Shown here piece after piece: positions 15,562 through 25,994 of a DNA stretch of 64,000 nt (position 1 is its first letter; each line of letters starts with the position of its first letter). The notes under the pieces were generated by a model, which saw nothing but the letters and a program-made list of their open reading frames with translations, did not search any database and was not told where the DNA came from. The translations under genes were made by a program, and so were the position numbers. Origin of the DNA: Dissulfuribacter thermophilus (lineage in GTDB: Bacteria > Desulfobacterota > Dissulfuribacteria > Dissulfuribacterales > Dissulfuribacteraceae); assembly GCF_001687335.1 (NCBI RefSeq), contig NZ_MAGO01000001.1, positions 62,001-126,000 of the forward strand, given 5' to 3'.

Positions 15562-18135
15562 CTATCTGGGTGCCTTACCCTTATGCCAAATGTACACAAT
15601 AGGACTTGCTACAAACACAGAAGAATAGGTTCCCACAATCACACCGAGTAACAAGGCCAGGGCGAAGTCGTGGATTACTACCCCGCCAAAGAAGTATAGA
15701 GTACAGACTACAAGCAATGTGGTAATAGAAGTTATTATTGTTCGGGCCAACATCTCATTGACACTCTTATTTATTATTTGGGCAAAGTTAGCCTTACCCA
15801 TTCGTTTTAAATTCTCTCTAATCCTATCAAACACTACTACTGTATCGGTGAGAGAGTAACCGGCAATGGTTAGGAGTGCTGTTACAATGAGAAGGGTAAT
15901 CTCTTTGTCTAATATGTAGAATATACCAAGGACCGCCAGTACATCGTGAAATGTAGCCACAGCCGCTGCCACGCCAAAACTAACATTAAATCTAAATGCC
16001 AGATATCCTATGATACCAGCCAAAGATATGGCAATTGCAATTAGTGCCTTGCGCCTCAACTCATGGCTAACCTGCGATCCAATCTCTGTCTTGGATTCCA
16101 TCTGAAAATGAATCTCTGGCATGGCCTTATTTAGGGCCTCAGTAACCCTTGTCTCAATATCGCCAACAGTGGAAACTGATCTCTTTACCCTAACAATCAA
16201 GATATTCTCCTTGGGGACTTCCTGAAGTGTGTATCCTTCAATGCCCGATTGCCCCAAGGCCTGCCTGATCTTATCCAGAGAAAAAGGTGCATCAGATCTA
16301 TATTGGATCATACTTCCACCTGAGAAATCCACACCAAGATTGGCCATCCCCCTATTGATCTGAACAAAGGCAATGATACCAGCCAACACCAATACACCAG
16401 AAATGACAAATGCAATATTCCTTCTCTCTATAAAACGAATAGATGTGTCCTTCACAATCTGGAGGAATGTGAGATCCTTTAAAGCACCCTTTGCAAGCAT
16501 CCAGTCATAGACAATACGAGTACCAAATATGGCGGTGAAAAGGTTTATTATAATACCTGCAGAAAGGGTTACGGCGAAACCCTTGATCGGGCCTGTACCG
16601 AATAAAAACAGGGCAAGGGCCGTAATAAGTGTTGTTACGTGGGCGTCCACTATTGTCCAAAAGGCCTTATCATACCCCCCGTCAATAAAGGCCTTTAAAG
16701 GCTTTCCAAGCGCCTTTTCCTCCCGCATTCTCTCAAATATAAGGACATTTGAGTCAACACCCATTCCTATAGTCAGGATGATACCTGCTATACCAGGAAG
16801 TGTGAGAGTGGCATGGAAAAGACTCAAGACAGCGAGGAGGAACAAAATGTTTAGGACCACTGCCACATCGGCTATGAACCCAGAGAGCCTATAGTAAATT
16901 ATCATGAATATGAGGACTAGTGCGCCTCCTATAAGGCCTGCCATTAGGCCTTTTTGAATGGAATCGCGCCCAAGAGACGGCCCTACTGTGATATTTTGGA
17001 TGATCTCAACAGGTGCGGGAAGCGCTCCTGCCCTCAACACTATGGCGAGATCTGCCGCCTCCTCATGGGTAAACGAGCCTGTTATCTGAGCATGTCCTCC
17101 AGCTATCTTCTCTCGAATGACTGGTGCTGACCGCACCACACCGTCAAGCACTATGGCAAGGCGTTTGCCCACATTTTCGCTAGTAATCTTTTCAAAAATC
17201 CTCGCCCCCCTGTCTGTCAACTCAAGGGCTACATAGGGTTCATTAAATGTGCCTCCAATCCTCACATGAGCTGTCTTAACAGCATCACCGCTCATGAGAG
17301 TCTTGTCCTTGAGGAGGATCGGCGCAGTCTTAGTGCGTCCGGTCCTGGAATCATATTCCTTCTTTATATATATCCTGTCCCCCCTGGGTATCAGACCCTT
17401 AAGGGCCTGATTAAGTGCCTTTGCATCATAATCTGCCTTCAACCTACCGTCTTCTATGGCACGCTTAATGAGGGTACCAAGGTCGACAGCAGCATCTTCG
17501 TCAACTAACTTAAATTCGAGCTGCGCGGTCTGTCCAATGAGTTTTATCGCCCTCTTGGGGTCCTTGATCCCTGGTAGCTGAACAACTATCTCCTGGGCCC
17601 CCTGTCTAACTATTACTGGTTCAGCAACTCCGAACTGATCGATCCTGTTTCTTATGATCTCGAGAGACTGTTCTACTGCGTGTTCCCTTATAAAGTCGGC
17701 CTCATCTTTGCGGAGTCTTATTTTTACTAAAGGAAATCTTTGAGTGGTATCTGTAGAGACGACTTCAAGATTTGGAAATTCTTCCTCAACAATGGACTTA
17801 ATCTTTTCCAACGCGCTTTTATTTGGAACAGCAAAGACTACCTGATCTGGGTCTTTGCTCTCACGCTGAACAAGATTTATATGGCGCCTTTGTAGGGATT
17901 CCTTGAGGTCTCTGGCAGATATATTAAGGGCATTTCTCACTGCCTGGTCTACATCCACCCTTAAAACTAGATGCATACCCCCCTGGAGATCCAGTCCTAG
18001 CTTAAGACCCTGGGCATAGATATATTTTTTGAACCAATCAGGTGTATCTTTATAAAAAGACGGTATTACTAAAATCAAAGACAAGGCAAAGAGTGCTATC
18101 ATGAGGACGAATTTCCAACGCAGGCTCTTTGGCAT
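15562..18135 (-). CDS. secDF: protein translocase subunit SecDF (SecD-SecF fusion)
   Basis: SecD and SecF use the proton gradient to pull exported proteins through SecYEG on the periplasmic side. Here both are in one 857-residue chain. The SecD half (about 1-540) starts with one membrane helix, then the LKLGLDLQGGMHLVLRVD motif at about 44-61, a large periplasmic domain and five helices. The SecF half (about 560-857) has the motif LGVDFSGGSMIQY and six helices. Most proteobacteria keep secD and secF apart, so the fusion is mildly unusual. No yajC is adjacent. The Shine-Dalgarno AAGGAG lies just before the ATG. The start faces the 132-bp gap before the MFS gene. Confidence 0.95.
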   Translation of the reverse strand: MPKSLRWKFVLMIALFALSLILVIPSFYKDTPDWFKKYIYAQGLKLGLDLQGGMHLVLRVDVDQAVRNALNISARDLKESLQRRHINLVQRESKDPDQVVFAVPNKSALEKIKSIVEEEFPNLEVVSTDTTQRFPLVKIRLRKDEADFIREHAVEQSLEIIRNRIDQFGVAEPVIVRQGAQEIVVQLPGIKDPKRAIKLIGQTAQLEFKLVDEDAAVDLGTLIKRAIEDGRLKADYDAKALNQALKGLIPRGDRIYIKKEYDSRTGRTKTAPILLKDKTLMSGDAVKTAHVRIGGTFNEPYVALELTDRGARIFEKITSENVGKRLAIVLDGVVRSAPVIREKIAGGHAQITGSFTHEEAADLAIVLRAGALPAPVEIIQNITVGPSLGRDSIQKGLMAGLIGGALVLIFMIIYYRLSGFIADVAVVLNILFLLAVLSLFHATLTLPGIAGIILTIGMGVDSNVLIFERMREEKALGKPLKAFIDGGYDKAFWTIVDAHVTTLITALALFLFGTGPIKGFAVTLSAGIIINLFTAIFGTRIVYDWMLAKGALKDLTFLQIVKDTSIRFIERRNIAFVISGVLVLAGIIAFVQINRGMANLGVDFSGGSMIQYRSDAPFSLDKIRQALGQSGIEGYTLQEVPKENILIVRVKRSVSTVGDIETRVTEALNKAMPEIHFQMESKTEIGSQVSHELRRKALIAIAISLAGIIGYLAFRFNVSFGVAAAVATFHDVLAVLGIFYILDKEITLLIVTALLTIAGYSLTDTVVVFDRIRENLKRMGKANFAQIINKSVNEMLARTIITSITTLLVVCTLYFFGGVVIHDFALALLLGVIVGTYSSVFVASPIVYIWHKGKAPR

Positions 18136-18267
18136 AAGCTCCTATCTCCTTTCCAAATCATGCCTTAGGGCATATTCTTGTGAATAGGCATTTTTAGTAG
18201 ATAATCTAAAATGATGCAAGGAAATTCCAATAATTATATCAAAGTAACCTAGCAAAACAAATTGTAT

Positions 18268-19491
18268 TTATATTTTTAATGTTGAGGAGAGTAAAAGTCC
18301 AGAAAGCGCGATACCCGACGCCAGGAAAAAGGCAGTGGAAAAGCTATTTGTAAAGTCTGAAAGTGCCCCGCCCACTGCAGGTCCAATTACCTGTCCAACT
18401 GCCATTATTAGTGTAACTATGGCAAAAAGACGGGCAGTATATGCTGGACCTGCAAAATCAGCTACAATGGCAGTCATAATACCTGGTATGCCCCATGCCG
18501 CAATACCATAACACAACACCGAAGCCCAAGGTAATATACCATGCCCATAGGGAAGTCCAGCGAATAAATATGCAAGCGACTGCATGCCAAACACAACAAG
18601 TAGAGCAATCTTTCTTCCAGCCCAATCTGCAATCCATCCAGGTATTGGGCCAGAAAACAGGCTCACTCCCCCTATCAAGGCCCACAAGCCTCCGGCAAAG
18701 GCCTCTGAGAGACCTCGTTCTCCAGTAAAGGACACCACAATAAAAGTGACATATATTGTATAACTTGCGCCAAAGCAAAAATATATGCTTGAAAGATGGA
18801 TTATCGTCCTAAGGGATACCCCACCACTAAAGCCTGTTTTTGCCCTCCCCTCCTTTTCAGGATTTCCTGGACCATGGCCGCTACCTTCTGGGGTAAGTCC
18901 CATATCCTCAGGCCCATTTCTAATAATCAAAAAACATACTATTGAACTCAATATTACGATGCCGCTTAGTATGAGCCAAGAAATCCGCCAACCATCAATT
19001 AGATACTTTTGATTTAAGATTGGGACCATAAAACCAGACAACAATATACCAAATCCGCTCCCCATAACGATAAATCCTGCGGCCCGTCCTCTTAAGTTTG
19101 GCCTAAACCAATTGGATACCAGGGCCATAGTGGGAATATTTGCAAGCCCACTTCCGATACCTGTCAAAAAATAAAAAAAAGAGGCACTCTTATAACCATT
19201 TATAAATGACATGAGCCCCATAGATAAACCAGAGGCAAGCAGGGCTAGACTAATAGTATGTCTAGCACTAAGTACTTGACCCCAAACCAGACATATTAAT
19301 ACAGCAAAAAGGTATCCGGCAAAATTGGAGGTACTTATAAACCCCATCTCCGATGCAGAGAGTTTAAGGACTGTCCCCATAGAGGGAAGGATCATTCCAA
19401 GAGCAAATCTACCTAGACCAAGGGCGGCAAAGATGCAAAGGGTGCCAGCAGCTACAATATACCAACCATAATAAATTTCCCTTACTTTCAA
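18268..19491 (-). CDS. MFS transporter (YbfB/MFS_4-like)
   Basis: This 407-residue protein is a 12-helix major facilitator permease. The N-terminal helix GWYIVAAGTLCIFAALGLGRF and the GRF motif resemble the YbfB/oxalate-formate-like branch. A cytoplasmic loop near residues 185-215 separates the two six-helix halves. The substrate cannot be read from the sequence. Translation appears to start at TTG, 7 bases after an AGAGG Shine-Dalgarno; no better ATG is near. It lies 61 bp downstream of the IPT-domain gene on the same strand. No hairpin terminator separates them, so it could be the last gene of the long operon. Confidence 0.85.
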   Translation of the reverse strand: MKVREIYYGWYIVAAGTLCIFAALGLGRFALGMILPSMGTVLKLSASEMGFISTSNFAGYLFAVLICLVWGQVLSARHTISLALLASGLSMGLMSFINGYKSASFFYFLTGIGSGLANIPTMALVSNWFRPNLRGRAAGFIVMGSGFGILLSGFMVPILNQKYLIDGWRISWLILSGIVILSSIVCFLIIRNGPEDMGLTPEGSGHGPGNPEKEGRAKTGFSGGVSLRTIIHLSSIYFCFGASYTIYVTFIVVSFTGERGLSEAFAGGLWALIGGVSLFSGPIPGWIADWAGRKIALLVVFGMQSLAYLFAGLPYGHGILPWASVLCYGIAAWGIPGIMTAIVADFAGPAYTARLFAIVTLIMAVGQVIGPAVGGALSDFTNSFSTAFFLASGIALSGLLLSSTLKI

Positions 19492-19552
19492 GTGTAGCCT
19501 CTATCTTTTTCATTAAAACATGGCGTTAGAGATTATTTAACCTAATCGATTA

Positions 19553-21250
19553 TTAATTAACAAGGAGCTTTAGAGCATTACTAATTAGTTGTCTCCCAGA
19601 AATGCTCCTATTAATGAGGACATCATAGGTTCCAGGCGTAATCCCCCTTGGAAGAGAAAAGGAAAGCGAAGTGTAACTGACAACGCTGGGATTTGCAGGA
19701 ATCGAAGTCCCATCTCTTTTTAGCTGAAGCGTCAATCCCTTTACAAATCCGACACCTGTAACAGTAATCTTTGTCCTCGTATCTGTAGCATTTATTTCTG
19801 CAGGGACAATAGATCTCAAAAGTGGAGCTGGTATGACTATGACAAACGGGCCACCTTCACTCTCCATTCCATTTACAACCACCTTGATCTCACCTGAAAC
19901 CCCTCCCAATGGTATTCTTGCCTTAATGGAATGGGGTATAGCTGATTGAATAGTAAGCATCTCACCGCCAATAGTGACAGCATTTTTTTGCTCTACATCA
20001 TCAAAATTTCTTCCCTGAATTAAAATCTCATCTCCGGCCACTACTTCAATAGGGTCAACTGAATCTATCTCTGGAGGATAGGTAAAGGAAATATCTCCTG
20101 AGGCAACAGCACCGCTCGTATATACCCTTACAGTACCTGTCTCAGCCTCTGGCACCTTTACAATAAGCTGACTGGTCGATGCCTCCAATATGGTTGCAGC
20201 AAATGCATCACTGCTATCGGCATTGAATAAGACATAATTATTAGTGATAGTTGGACTAAAATTCCTTCCAAATATGGTAACTACATCGCCAGCACTTCCC
20301 CGTGGGGGATCTATAGATTCGATCACTGGAGTTATAGTGACTTCCACTGGAGAACTAGTCATATCATTTGCTGTGACTGTAAGGGGGCCTGTGTTGCCTT
20401 CTGGAACCAATACAGAAAGCTGAGTCTCTTTAGCTGATGTCACAGTTCCCCTCACTCCATTAAATACAACTATGTTTTTATTTTTATCAGGGTCAAAATT
20501 AAAACCCTTTATAGTGAGACTATCTCCTGGAGACAGGATTGTTGACGAAAGAGATTCTATATATGGCCCAACCTGGAAAGGAACCTGATTTGAAGCAATT
20601 CCGTCAACTGTCACCTGCACTACACCTGTTGTTGCCCCATACGGAACCCAGGTCTTAATACTGGAATCAGTTATTTCTATTATGGTGGCCTCTCTACCAC
20701 CAATAAATACCTTTACTAGATCTTGGTCAGTTCCAAAGCCCTGTCCTGATATAAAAACCACATCGCCTGTAATCCCTTTAGAAGGAGACACATGATCCAC
20801 ATATGGCGCGTCTACGAGGGTAAAACTTGACTCGCTCTTATCAATCAGTACCTTTGACTGGGCATCATATATAAAGGTCCTAATAACATAAACACCAGGT
20901 ATGAAGTTAAGATCAGGGGGTAACATTATAGACCACGATCCAGAGTCTATCTTCACAGAGGAAAAGGGCCAATTCTCTACAATAAACAGAGGATTATTCT
21001 TTGAAAACTGGGCGTCTGGACCGAGATAGGCAAGTGTCCCATCTGGAAATTCAAGGCTAATTGACACATCTACTGGGTAACCGTTTTCAAGCCCAGTTAG
21101 ATCAAGGAGCAGGTAAATCGGTTCAGGATTTACATAAACTGCCTTTTCCGGGGTTATACTGACTATATTTCCACAATTCCCATTGGGTACTATGGTCAAT
21201 AACGATGTCAGGGCCGTAAAAAAAATTGAAGCTATGATCTTTTTTACCAT
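19553..21250 (-). CDS. secreted protein with five IPT/TIG domains
   Basis: The product (565 residues) starts with a signal peptide (MVKKIIASIF, cleavage near residue 27). A beta-rich N-terminal domain (about 30-145) is followed by five IPT/TIG immunoglobulin-like domains at about 148-225, 226-305, 306-390, 391-470 and 471-565. Each IPT domain shows the family pattern: P-x-I-x-S-(I/V)-x-P at the start and G-x-x-(V/I)-x-I-x-G-x-x-F in the middle. IPT domains act as spacers or binding modules on cell surfaces. I chose ATG 21250 because GAGGGAG lies 6 bases upstream; ATG 21268 lacks one and overlaps the previous gene. The N-terminal domain resembles that of the next upstream gene. Partner and ligand are unknown. 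Confidence 0.82.
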   Translation of the reverse strand: MVKKIIASIFFTALTSLLTIVPNGNCGNIVSITPEKAVYVNPEPIYLLLDLTGLENGYPVDVSISLEFPDGTLAYLGPDAQFSKNNPLFIVENWPFSSVKIDSGSWSIMLPPDLNFIPGVYVIRTFIYDAQSKVLIDKSESSFTLVDAPYVDHVSPSKGITGDVVFISGQGFGTDQDLVKVFIGGREATIIEITDSSIKTWVPYGATTGVVQVTVDGIASNQVPFQVGPYIESLSSTILSPGDSLTIKGFNFDPDKNKNIVVFNGVRGTVTSAKETQLSVLVPEGNTGPLTVTANDMTSSPVEVTITPVIESIDPPRGSAGDVVTIFGRNFSPTITNNYVLFNADSSDAFAATILEASTSQLIVKVPEAETGTVRVYTSGAVASGDISFTYPPEIDSVDPIEVVAGDEILIQGRNFDDVEQKNAVTIGGEMLTIQSAIPHSIKARIPLGGVSGEIKVVVNGMESEGGPFVIVIPAPLLRSIVPAEINATDTRTKITVTGVGFVKGLTLQLKRDGTSIPANPSVVSYTSLSFSLPRGITPGTYDVLINRSISGRQLISNALKLLVN

Positions 21251-21261
21251 ATTAGGCTCCC

Positions 21262-22638
21262 TCACCATGAAGGCACTATTTCCACCTTTTGTCTAGCAAC
21301 AACCTTGATCCCTGCAATATCAACTATAAGGTCATAAAGACCATGAACTAGCCCCCTAGGAGTCTTTACTGTCAATCTGGTGTTAGTTGCATCAATAATT
21401 GTAAGGGGTATCTGTCCTAAAGACACTGATATTGACCTATTAGAATCACCAAATCCTGCACCTAAGACAACAATATTTTCTCCTGGGACAATCTTTCTGG
21501 GGAAAAAACCGTAGATCTGGGGTCGATTATATCCTATTAGATATCCTTCGCTCTCAACTCCATAACTAATGACCTTTACCTCAATGGCCGTTGCCCCGCC
21601 TATATTCAGGGGAGGCACCCCTACTGTCAAGGTAGTGTTTGTAGCATCCAAAATGGTGCCAGGAACCCCTGAAAATAGCACACTGTTAAGGTTCTTTTCA
21701 GGAGCAAAATTTTTGCCTGTAATATCAATAGAATCTCCGGATCTAAAATCTAACGGAGAAATGCTTGAGATTGTAGGTGCTATAAAAAATGGAAAGGCAT
21801 TACTAATTACCTCTACAACTTTAGGAATCCGACTATGATCTATAATCGATTGATTTTCTGCCCAATATGGAAGTATCAGGTGTTCTACTAGATCTCCTGT
21901 AATGGCTGTGGAAAGTAGACGAAACTTTAGTATGGTACCATTTGATGCCAGGTAAGTCACTGGTTGTTCCTCACCACCAACAGTAATCCTGACGTTCATC
22001 AGATCAATCAATTGGGGATCTACAAGAGCTGGATCTCCTCGAAGATTTCGCCCTTTTACTGAAATGATCTCTCCTGGCTTTCCAAAAGGTGGGGCCACCT
22101 CCTCTATTATCGGCCTAGAGGCATTGGCAATGTTAGGAAGGATTTCTTCGCTCACCAACCAAAAGTAACTCATGGAGGTGTCCTTAAATCCAGGACCTGT
22201 GATCTTGGCTGAAAGGGTATATCGCCCTGCTGGCAGGTCTCCAATCGCTGTGTCATTTCCCCCTGTAGGTGAACGTTTGAAAACCTTTGTCCCGTCTAAG
22301 GTAAACAAATCTGAGATAGGGATATCTACAAATGGAAATTTTTCCAGGACCAACGTGGCATTTGGATGAAATTCAATCCTCGGATCGAGATACGTAACAT
22401 TTCCTCCAGGTAACTCTAGGGAGATGCTGATGTCTACTGGGGTCCCAGGCTTAATACCACGAAGATACCCCAAGACTTTTATAGGATTGCTTAGAGGATA
22501 CGGATAAACATACTTTTCTGTGGTCACATAAATATATTGATCTGCTGAGGCCTCAGGGGGTACAAAAATACTCTCCCCCAAAAGCAAGATCCACAACAAA
22601 TAAATAACGAGATACGCAATTCCTCTATTTTCCATCAT
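21262..22638 (-). CDS. secreted protein with three IPT/TIG domains
   Basis: This is a 458-residue exported protein. The signal peptide spans about residues 1-32 (IAYLVIYLLWILLL core). Residues 35-170 form a beta-rich domain containing the motif VDISISLELPGG and a PAGRYTLSAKI strand. IPT/TIG domains follow at about 178-280, 288-370 and 375-458. The first domain of this protein, of the IPT protein downstream and perhaps the C-terminus of the 1424-residue protein look like one domain type. The start overlaps the stop of the upstream cohesin-dockerin gene in an ATGA junction, so the two are translationally coupled. Function is unknown; a surface or extracellular structural role is inferred. Confidence 0.82.
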   Translation of the reverse strand: MMENRGIAYLVIYLLWILLLGESIFVPPEASADQYIYVTTEKYVYPYPLSNPIKVLGYLRGIKPGTPVDISISLELPGGNVTYLDPRIEFHPNATLVLEKFPFVDIPISDLFTLDGTKVFKRSPTGGNDTAIGDLPAGRYTLSAKITGPGFKDTSMSYFWLVSEEILPNIANASRPIIEEVAPPFGKPGEIISVKGRNLRGDPALVDPQLIDLMNVRITVGGEEQPVTYLASNGTILKFRLLSTAITGDLVEHLILPYWAENQSIIDHSRIPKVVEVISNAFPFFIAPTISSISPLDFRSGDSIDITGKNFAPEKNLNSVLFSGVPGTILDATNTTLTVGVPPLNIGGATAIEVKVISYGVESEGYLIGYNRPQIYGFFPRKIVPGENIVVLGAGFGDSNRSISVSLGQIPLTIIDATNTRLTVKTPRGLVHGLYDLIVDIAGIKVVARQKVEIVPSW

Positions 22639-25600
22639 CTAAGATACCTATCCAATATCATGACGGCATCTTCAGGGGATATCTGCCCATCACCATCTAC
22701 ATCGCCCACTGCCTTTTGATCTTCTCTAAGGTCCAACACCCCTAAAAATCCCAAAAAGGAATTAAGGGCGTCTTGAGGCGTCACACACAAGTCACCGTCA
22801 ATGTCACCTGGCAATACGATTTTTACCTTGCCTCCATGCATCTCCACTCCCTGAAGGTCTCCCATTAACTGAGAGGGGTTAAGGGGGTTTACATTTATAT
22901 TGGCTGAAATCTCCTGTTGTAGACACGTTCCTGTCCCGTAGCCACCTACATCCTTTACAGAAAAGACCAGATTACAAAGTTGGGCAGATACACCTTGAGC
23001 AATGGGTAAATGGCCATTGGAGAGCCCCCCTATTCTCAAGGTCCCCCTGGATTCATCTTCCACAGCTATACTCCATCCAAGAGTATCGTCAGTACTCTCA
23101 GCCCTCAAAAAATCCAAATAAGTCGAATCATATTGAATCTCCATACCCCATGCATCAATAGAATTTCCAACTCCGCTTACTTTGACTGGAACCTTCACAG
23201 TTGAATTAGGGGTGGCTATCCTCTCATCAATGGTCAATCCAGCGTATTCCACAGTACATGTCCTAGTGGAAACACCCCTGTTACCATCTGAATCAGTCAC
23301 TTCGAGCTTGATCTCGTATGATCCAGGCCCTTGCGGAGCTGTCCAAGACCATATGCCTGTGCCCTCATCTTTGATGTCAACTGGACTCCAGTTGTATGTA
23401 TATGGTGTATACCCACCACTTACCACTGGAGTAATAAAAACCGTTTCTCCTGGTGAGGCTGGGCAGGAATCAAGGCTCAATGAAACCTGAATCTGCTGTA
23501 CTCCTGTTAGAACTGTGGAGAATTTTCCTAGAAGTCCTAGTGGGCCTGTTCCATTTTGCCCTGCACCTACGATCCCTATGAGCGAATATGGTCCAGTTTT
23601 GACAGCACCAATGGAAATTGGATAAAAGATAGGACTCGTTGGATCTACGGCCAGTCTGCTACCCATGAGTATATTTGAAGGATCTGTGACGTTTAGAGTA
23701 AATAAAAGACGCCTGGAATCAGACTGAGAACTCTGACTCTGTGATGCGCAAAGACAGTAGTATTTTTCGTTTTCACTATCTTCTATAAGGTAAATGTCCT
23801 GAATATACCCGGGATCCTCTGTATTATTTGCCGGATATATACCAAGAAAGGAAAGAGAAGAAGGGTTGGTAACGTCCAAGGAATAAAGCCTTCCGTCATT
23901 ACCAACTACATAGGCGTAGTAACGACTCCCCTGTTTCATTACCTTGACCTTTGTGGCTATAGCCCCACCCATAGCCTCTGAAGAAAGAGAGCCAACGAGC
24001 TCTGGATTCGTCAAAAAATCCTGGGAACCCGAGATGCCAGGCGTGATCTTGAATACGTAAAGTCCAAGGGCTCCATAGGCCACATAAGCATAGTCCTCGC
24101 CTCCCTGGTCATGTATTAGAAATACATCCCTAGCACTGCCGCCGAGAACAACTGTGCTCTTGACCTCAAATGTAGCTGTAGAGGGATCAAACCCCAAAAA
24201 CTTCACTCCCTGACTCCCCAAAGCTATAGATAGGGTGAAGTCTCCTGAAGTGTTTTGAAACCCGTGTATTCCAAGGGCTTCCCCAACTACATCAAAATGA
24301 GAAAAGTCATCAAACCGGAAGTTAGGGGTACCTATACCCTTTAATGCCCTATAGCTTATTCCACCCTGTCCAAGGGAAATAAAAGAATGAATAGTGGTAT
24401 CATTAGATGAATCTATAGCGGAGAAAAGGTCCATTGGTTGGCCTGAGGACTGAGAAGAATCCAAGATGACTGCCCCACTCGTGCTGTTTGAGTCACTTTC
24501 ACGGATCAACCTCGGAATACTTGCATCTATGTCATAAAGTCTGAGGCCGCCCTCTAAATCCATTATGAGGGCATAGTGACTACCACCAATCTTGTATGCA
24601 TCTATGCGTAATGGAGTGGCACCTGGATCCCATTCGTGGAGCAATCTGAGAGAAGCCTGTCCTGGACTATCCAGATTCTCTCCTGTGATTACCTTTAGAC
24701 CGCCTCCTGCTTCAGCCACATAAATTCTCGGTATCTTACTCGCATTTACAGTCCCTCCAGTGCCGACAACCTCAAGTGCCTGAGAGGTGGTACCAAATGT
24801 AGTCACATATTGGATATAAAATGAATCTGATAGGCTAGTCCCAGGATTCGCATCTCCAGATGTCTTAAAAAGGACAGTGCCCCTGGAGCCTGCTGCTACT
24901 ATAAGAAAACCGTCTCTCATGGATTCATAGCCAGCGCTCTCTGCATGTATGTCCCTAACGTCAATGTCAATATCAAGCCATCCTGTTAGGTCTCCCTTAT
25001 CCTCAAAGACCTCCTTGAATGGATTCGAACCATTGTCATCCAACTCAAAGAGATGAATCCCCTTTTCTGTTCCAACAAATATCAAGGCCTCTGACGATGT
25101 ATCATTACTGTCTACTTGTTCTGACTGAAAAACGTGTATAACCCTTGGAGTTCCATCTACAAATCCAGTTAATCCCAGATCAACAAAACCGTTTGTAACA
25201 TTTGCATCCCCTATTTTATCCCTTTTTACCTCATAAACGTCTACTTCCCCTCCTTGCCAGCCTACAACCAGATAATCCTTACTGGTCCCTGTGGCATTCA
25301 GATCATCTATAAAGGAAATGGCTGTAGGAGAAACAGTTGATGTAAGGGTGTCGTTATTCGTGAATGAAGCATTCCACCCAAACACTCCCTGTTCAAGGGC
25401 CACGAATACCACCTTTGGTGCTGTGGCAGTGACCTTTCTACTACAGGTAAGATCCAATGGACTAGAAGGCAGCGAAATGAAATTTTCAGGACTGAGCCCC
25501 GTCCCATTGGATGAAAATTCATAGATATAGTAAGAGGGAGTGGCATTGCCGTCTGTGGCAGTTAAAAAAAGGGTATCTATATAGGATGAACCAGTGGAAT

Positions 25601-25982
25601 TAGCTCCACGCACCTCAAGGGCATATATGGGCTTGTTGCCATAGGAGTACTCTCGGTCAATAATTCTATTATCTCCATAAGAAGGACTATAACGAAGGGC
25701 AACTAGTCCTCCTCCGTAGGTACTTATGAATGCCGTTGCATTGCCAGGGTCATCATCAATGTTCAATACTCCAGAAATCACCTCTCCAGGGGCCCTAAAC
25801 TCATCGGAAAAAGGGTCAGATACCTGATCCACCGGAGTTTCGTGTCCACTAAGGCCGCTTAAAAGTGCTGCACTATGGACCGTGGTCACATCTGCCATTA
25901 AAAGGGTTGTCACCCACAAGGCAGTCGCCCAAAAATAAGCTCTCAAGCCCATTTGCCTAGGCATGGTCCTCATTGCGCCCAC
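22635..25982 (-). CDS. secreted beta-propeller protein with cohesin and C-terminal dockerin
   Basis: The 1115-residue product has a signal peptide, then a long run of LVIVD-type propeller repeats (about 50-820) with the recurring pattern V-x-G-x-x-G-(I/V)-x-x-F. An Ig/PKD-like domain follows (about 830-925), with a YTYNWSP motif. Next comes a cohesin domain (about 927-1050), with the strand KVSGVGNSIDAWGMEIQYD. A type I dockerin ends the chain (about 1058-1115). It has two EF-like calcium loops, DIDGDLCVTPQDA and DVDGDGQISPEDA. Cohesin and dockerin modules bind each other, so one chain carrying both could join or chain with its paralogue. The start is GTG at 25982; ATG 25973 and 25964 are alternatives. 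It is a close paralogue of the gene at 25995. Confidence 0.85.
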   Translation of the reverse strand: MGAMRTMPRQMGLRAYFWATALWVTTLLMADVTTVHSAALLSGLSGHETPVDQVSDPFSDEFRAPGEVISGVLNIDDDPGNATAFISTYGGGLVALRYSPSYGDNRIIDREYSYGNKPIYALEVRGANSTGSSYIDTLFLTATDGNATPSYYIYEFSSNGTGLSPENFISLPSSPLDLTCSRKVTATAPKVVFVALEQGVFGWNASFTNNDTLTSTVSPTAISFIDDLNATGTSKDYLVVGWQGGEVDVYEVKRDKIGDANVTNGFVDLGLTGFVDGTPRVIHVFQSEQVDSNDTSSEALIFVGTEKGIHLFELDDNGSNPFKEVFEDKGDLTGWLDIDIDVRDIHAESAGYESMRDGFLIVAAGSRGTVLFKTSGDANPGTSLSDSFYIQYVTTFGTTSQALEVVGTGGTVNASKIPRIYVAEAGGGLKVITGENLDSPGQASLRLLHEWDPGATPLRIDAYKIGGSHYALIMDLEGGLRLYDIDASIPRLIRESDSNSTSGAVILDSSQSSGQPMDLFSAIDSSNDTTIHSFISLGQGGISYRALKGIGTPNFRFDDFSHFDVVGEALGIHGFQNTSGDFTLSIALGSQGVKFLGFDPSTATFEVKSTVVLGGSARDVFLIHDQGGEDYAYVAYGALGLYVFKITPGISGSQDFLTNPELVGSLSSEAMGGAIATKVKVMKQGSRYYAYVVGNDGRLYSLDVTNPSSLSFLGIYPANNTEDPGYIQDIYLIEDSENEKYYCLCASQSQSSQSDSRRLLFTLNVTDPSNILMGSRLAVDPTSPIFYPISIGAVKTGPYSLIGIVGAGQNGTGPLGLLGKFSTVLTGVQQIQVSLSLDSCPASPGETVFITPVVSGGYTPYTYNWSPVDIKDEGTGIWSWTAPQGPGSYEIKLEVTDSDGNRGVSTRTCTVEYAGLTIDERIATPNSTVKVPVKVSGVGNSIDAWGMEIQYDSTYLDFLRAESTDDTLGWSIAVEDESRGTLRIGGLSNGHLPIAQGVSAQLCNLVFSVKDVGGYGTGTCLQQEISANINVNPLNPSQLMGDLQGVEMHGGKVKIVLPGDIDGDLCVTPQDALNSFLGFLGVLDLREDQKAVGDVDGDGQISPEDAVMILDRYLR

Positions 25983-25994
25983 ACTAAATTTATC

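Noticed and set aside
19492-19552. Terminator between the last IPT gene and the MFS gene
   Set aside because: No stem followed by a T run was found, so I could not end the long operon there. The end of the transcript remains open.
25021-25040. tRNA-like GATTCGAACC stretch
   Set aside because: It lies inside the cohesin-dockerin gene and has no acceptor, D or anticodon arms around it. No tRNA gene was found anywhere in the window.
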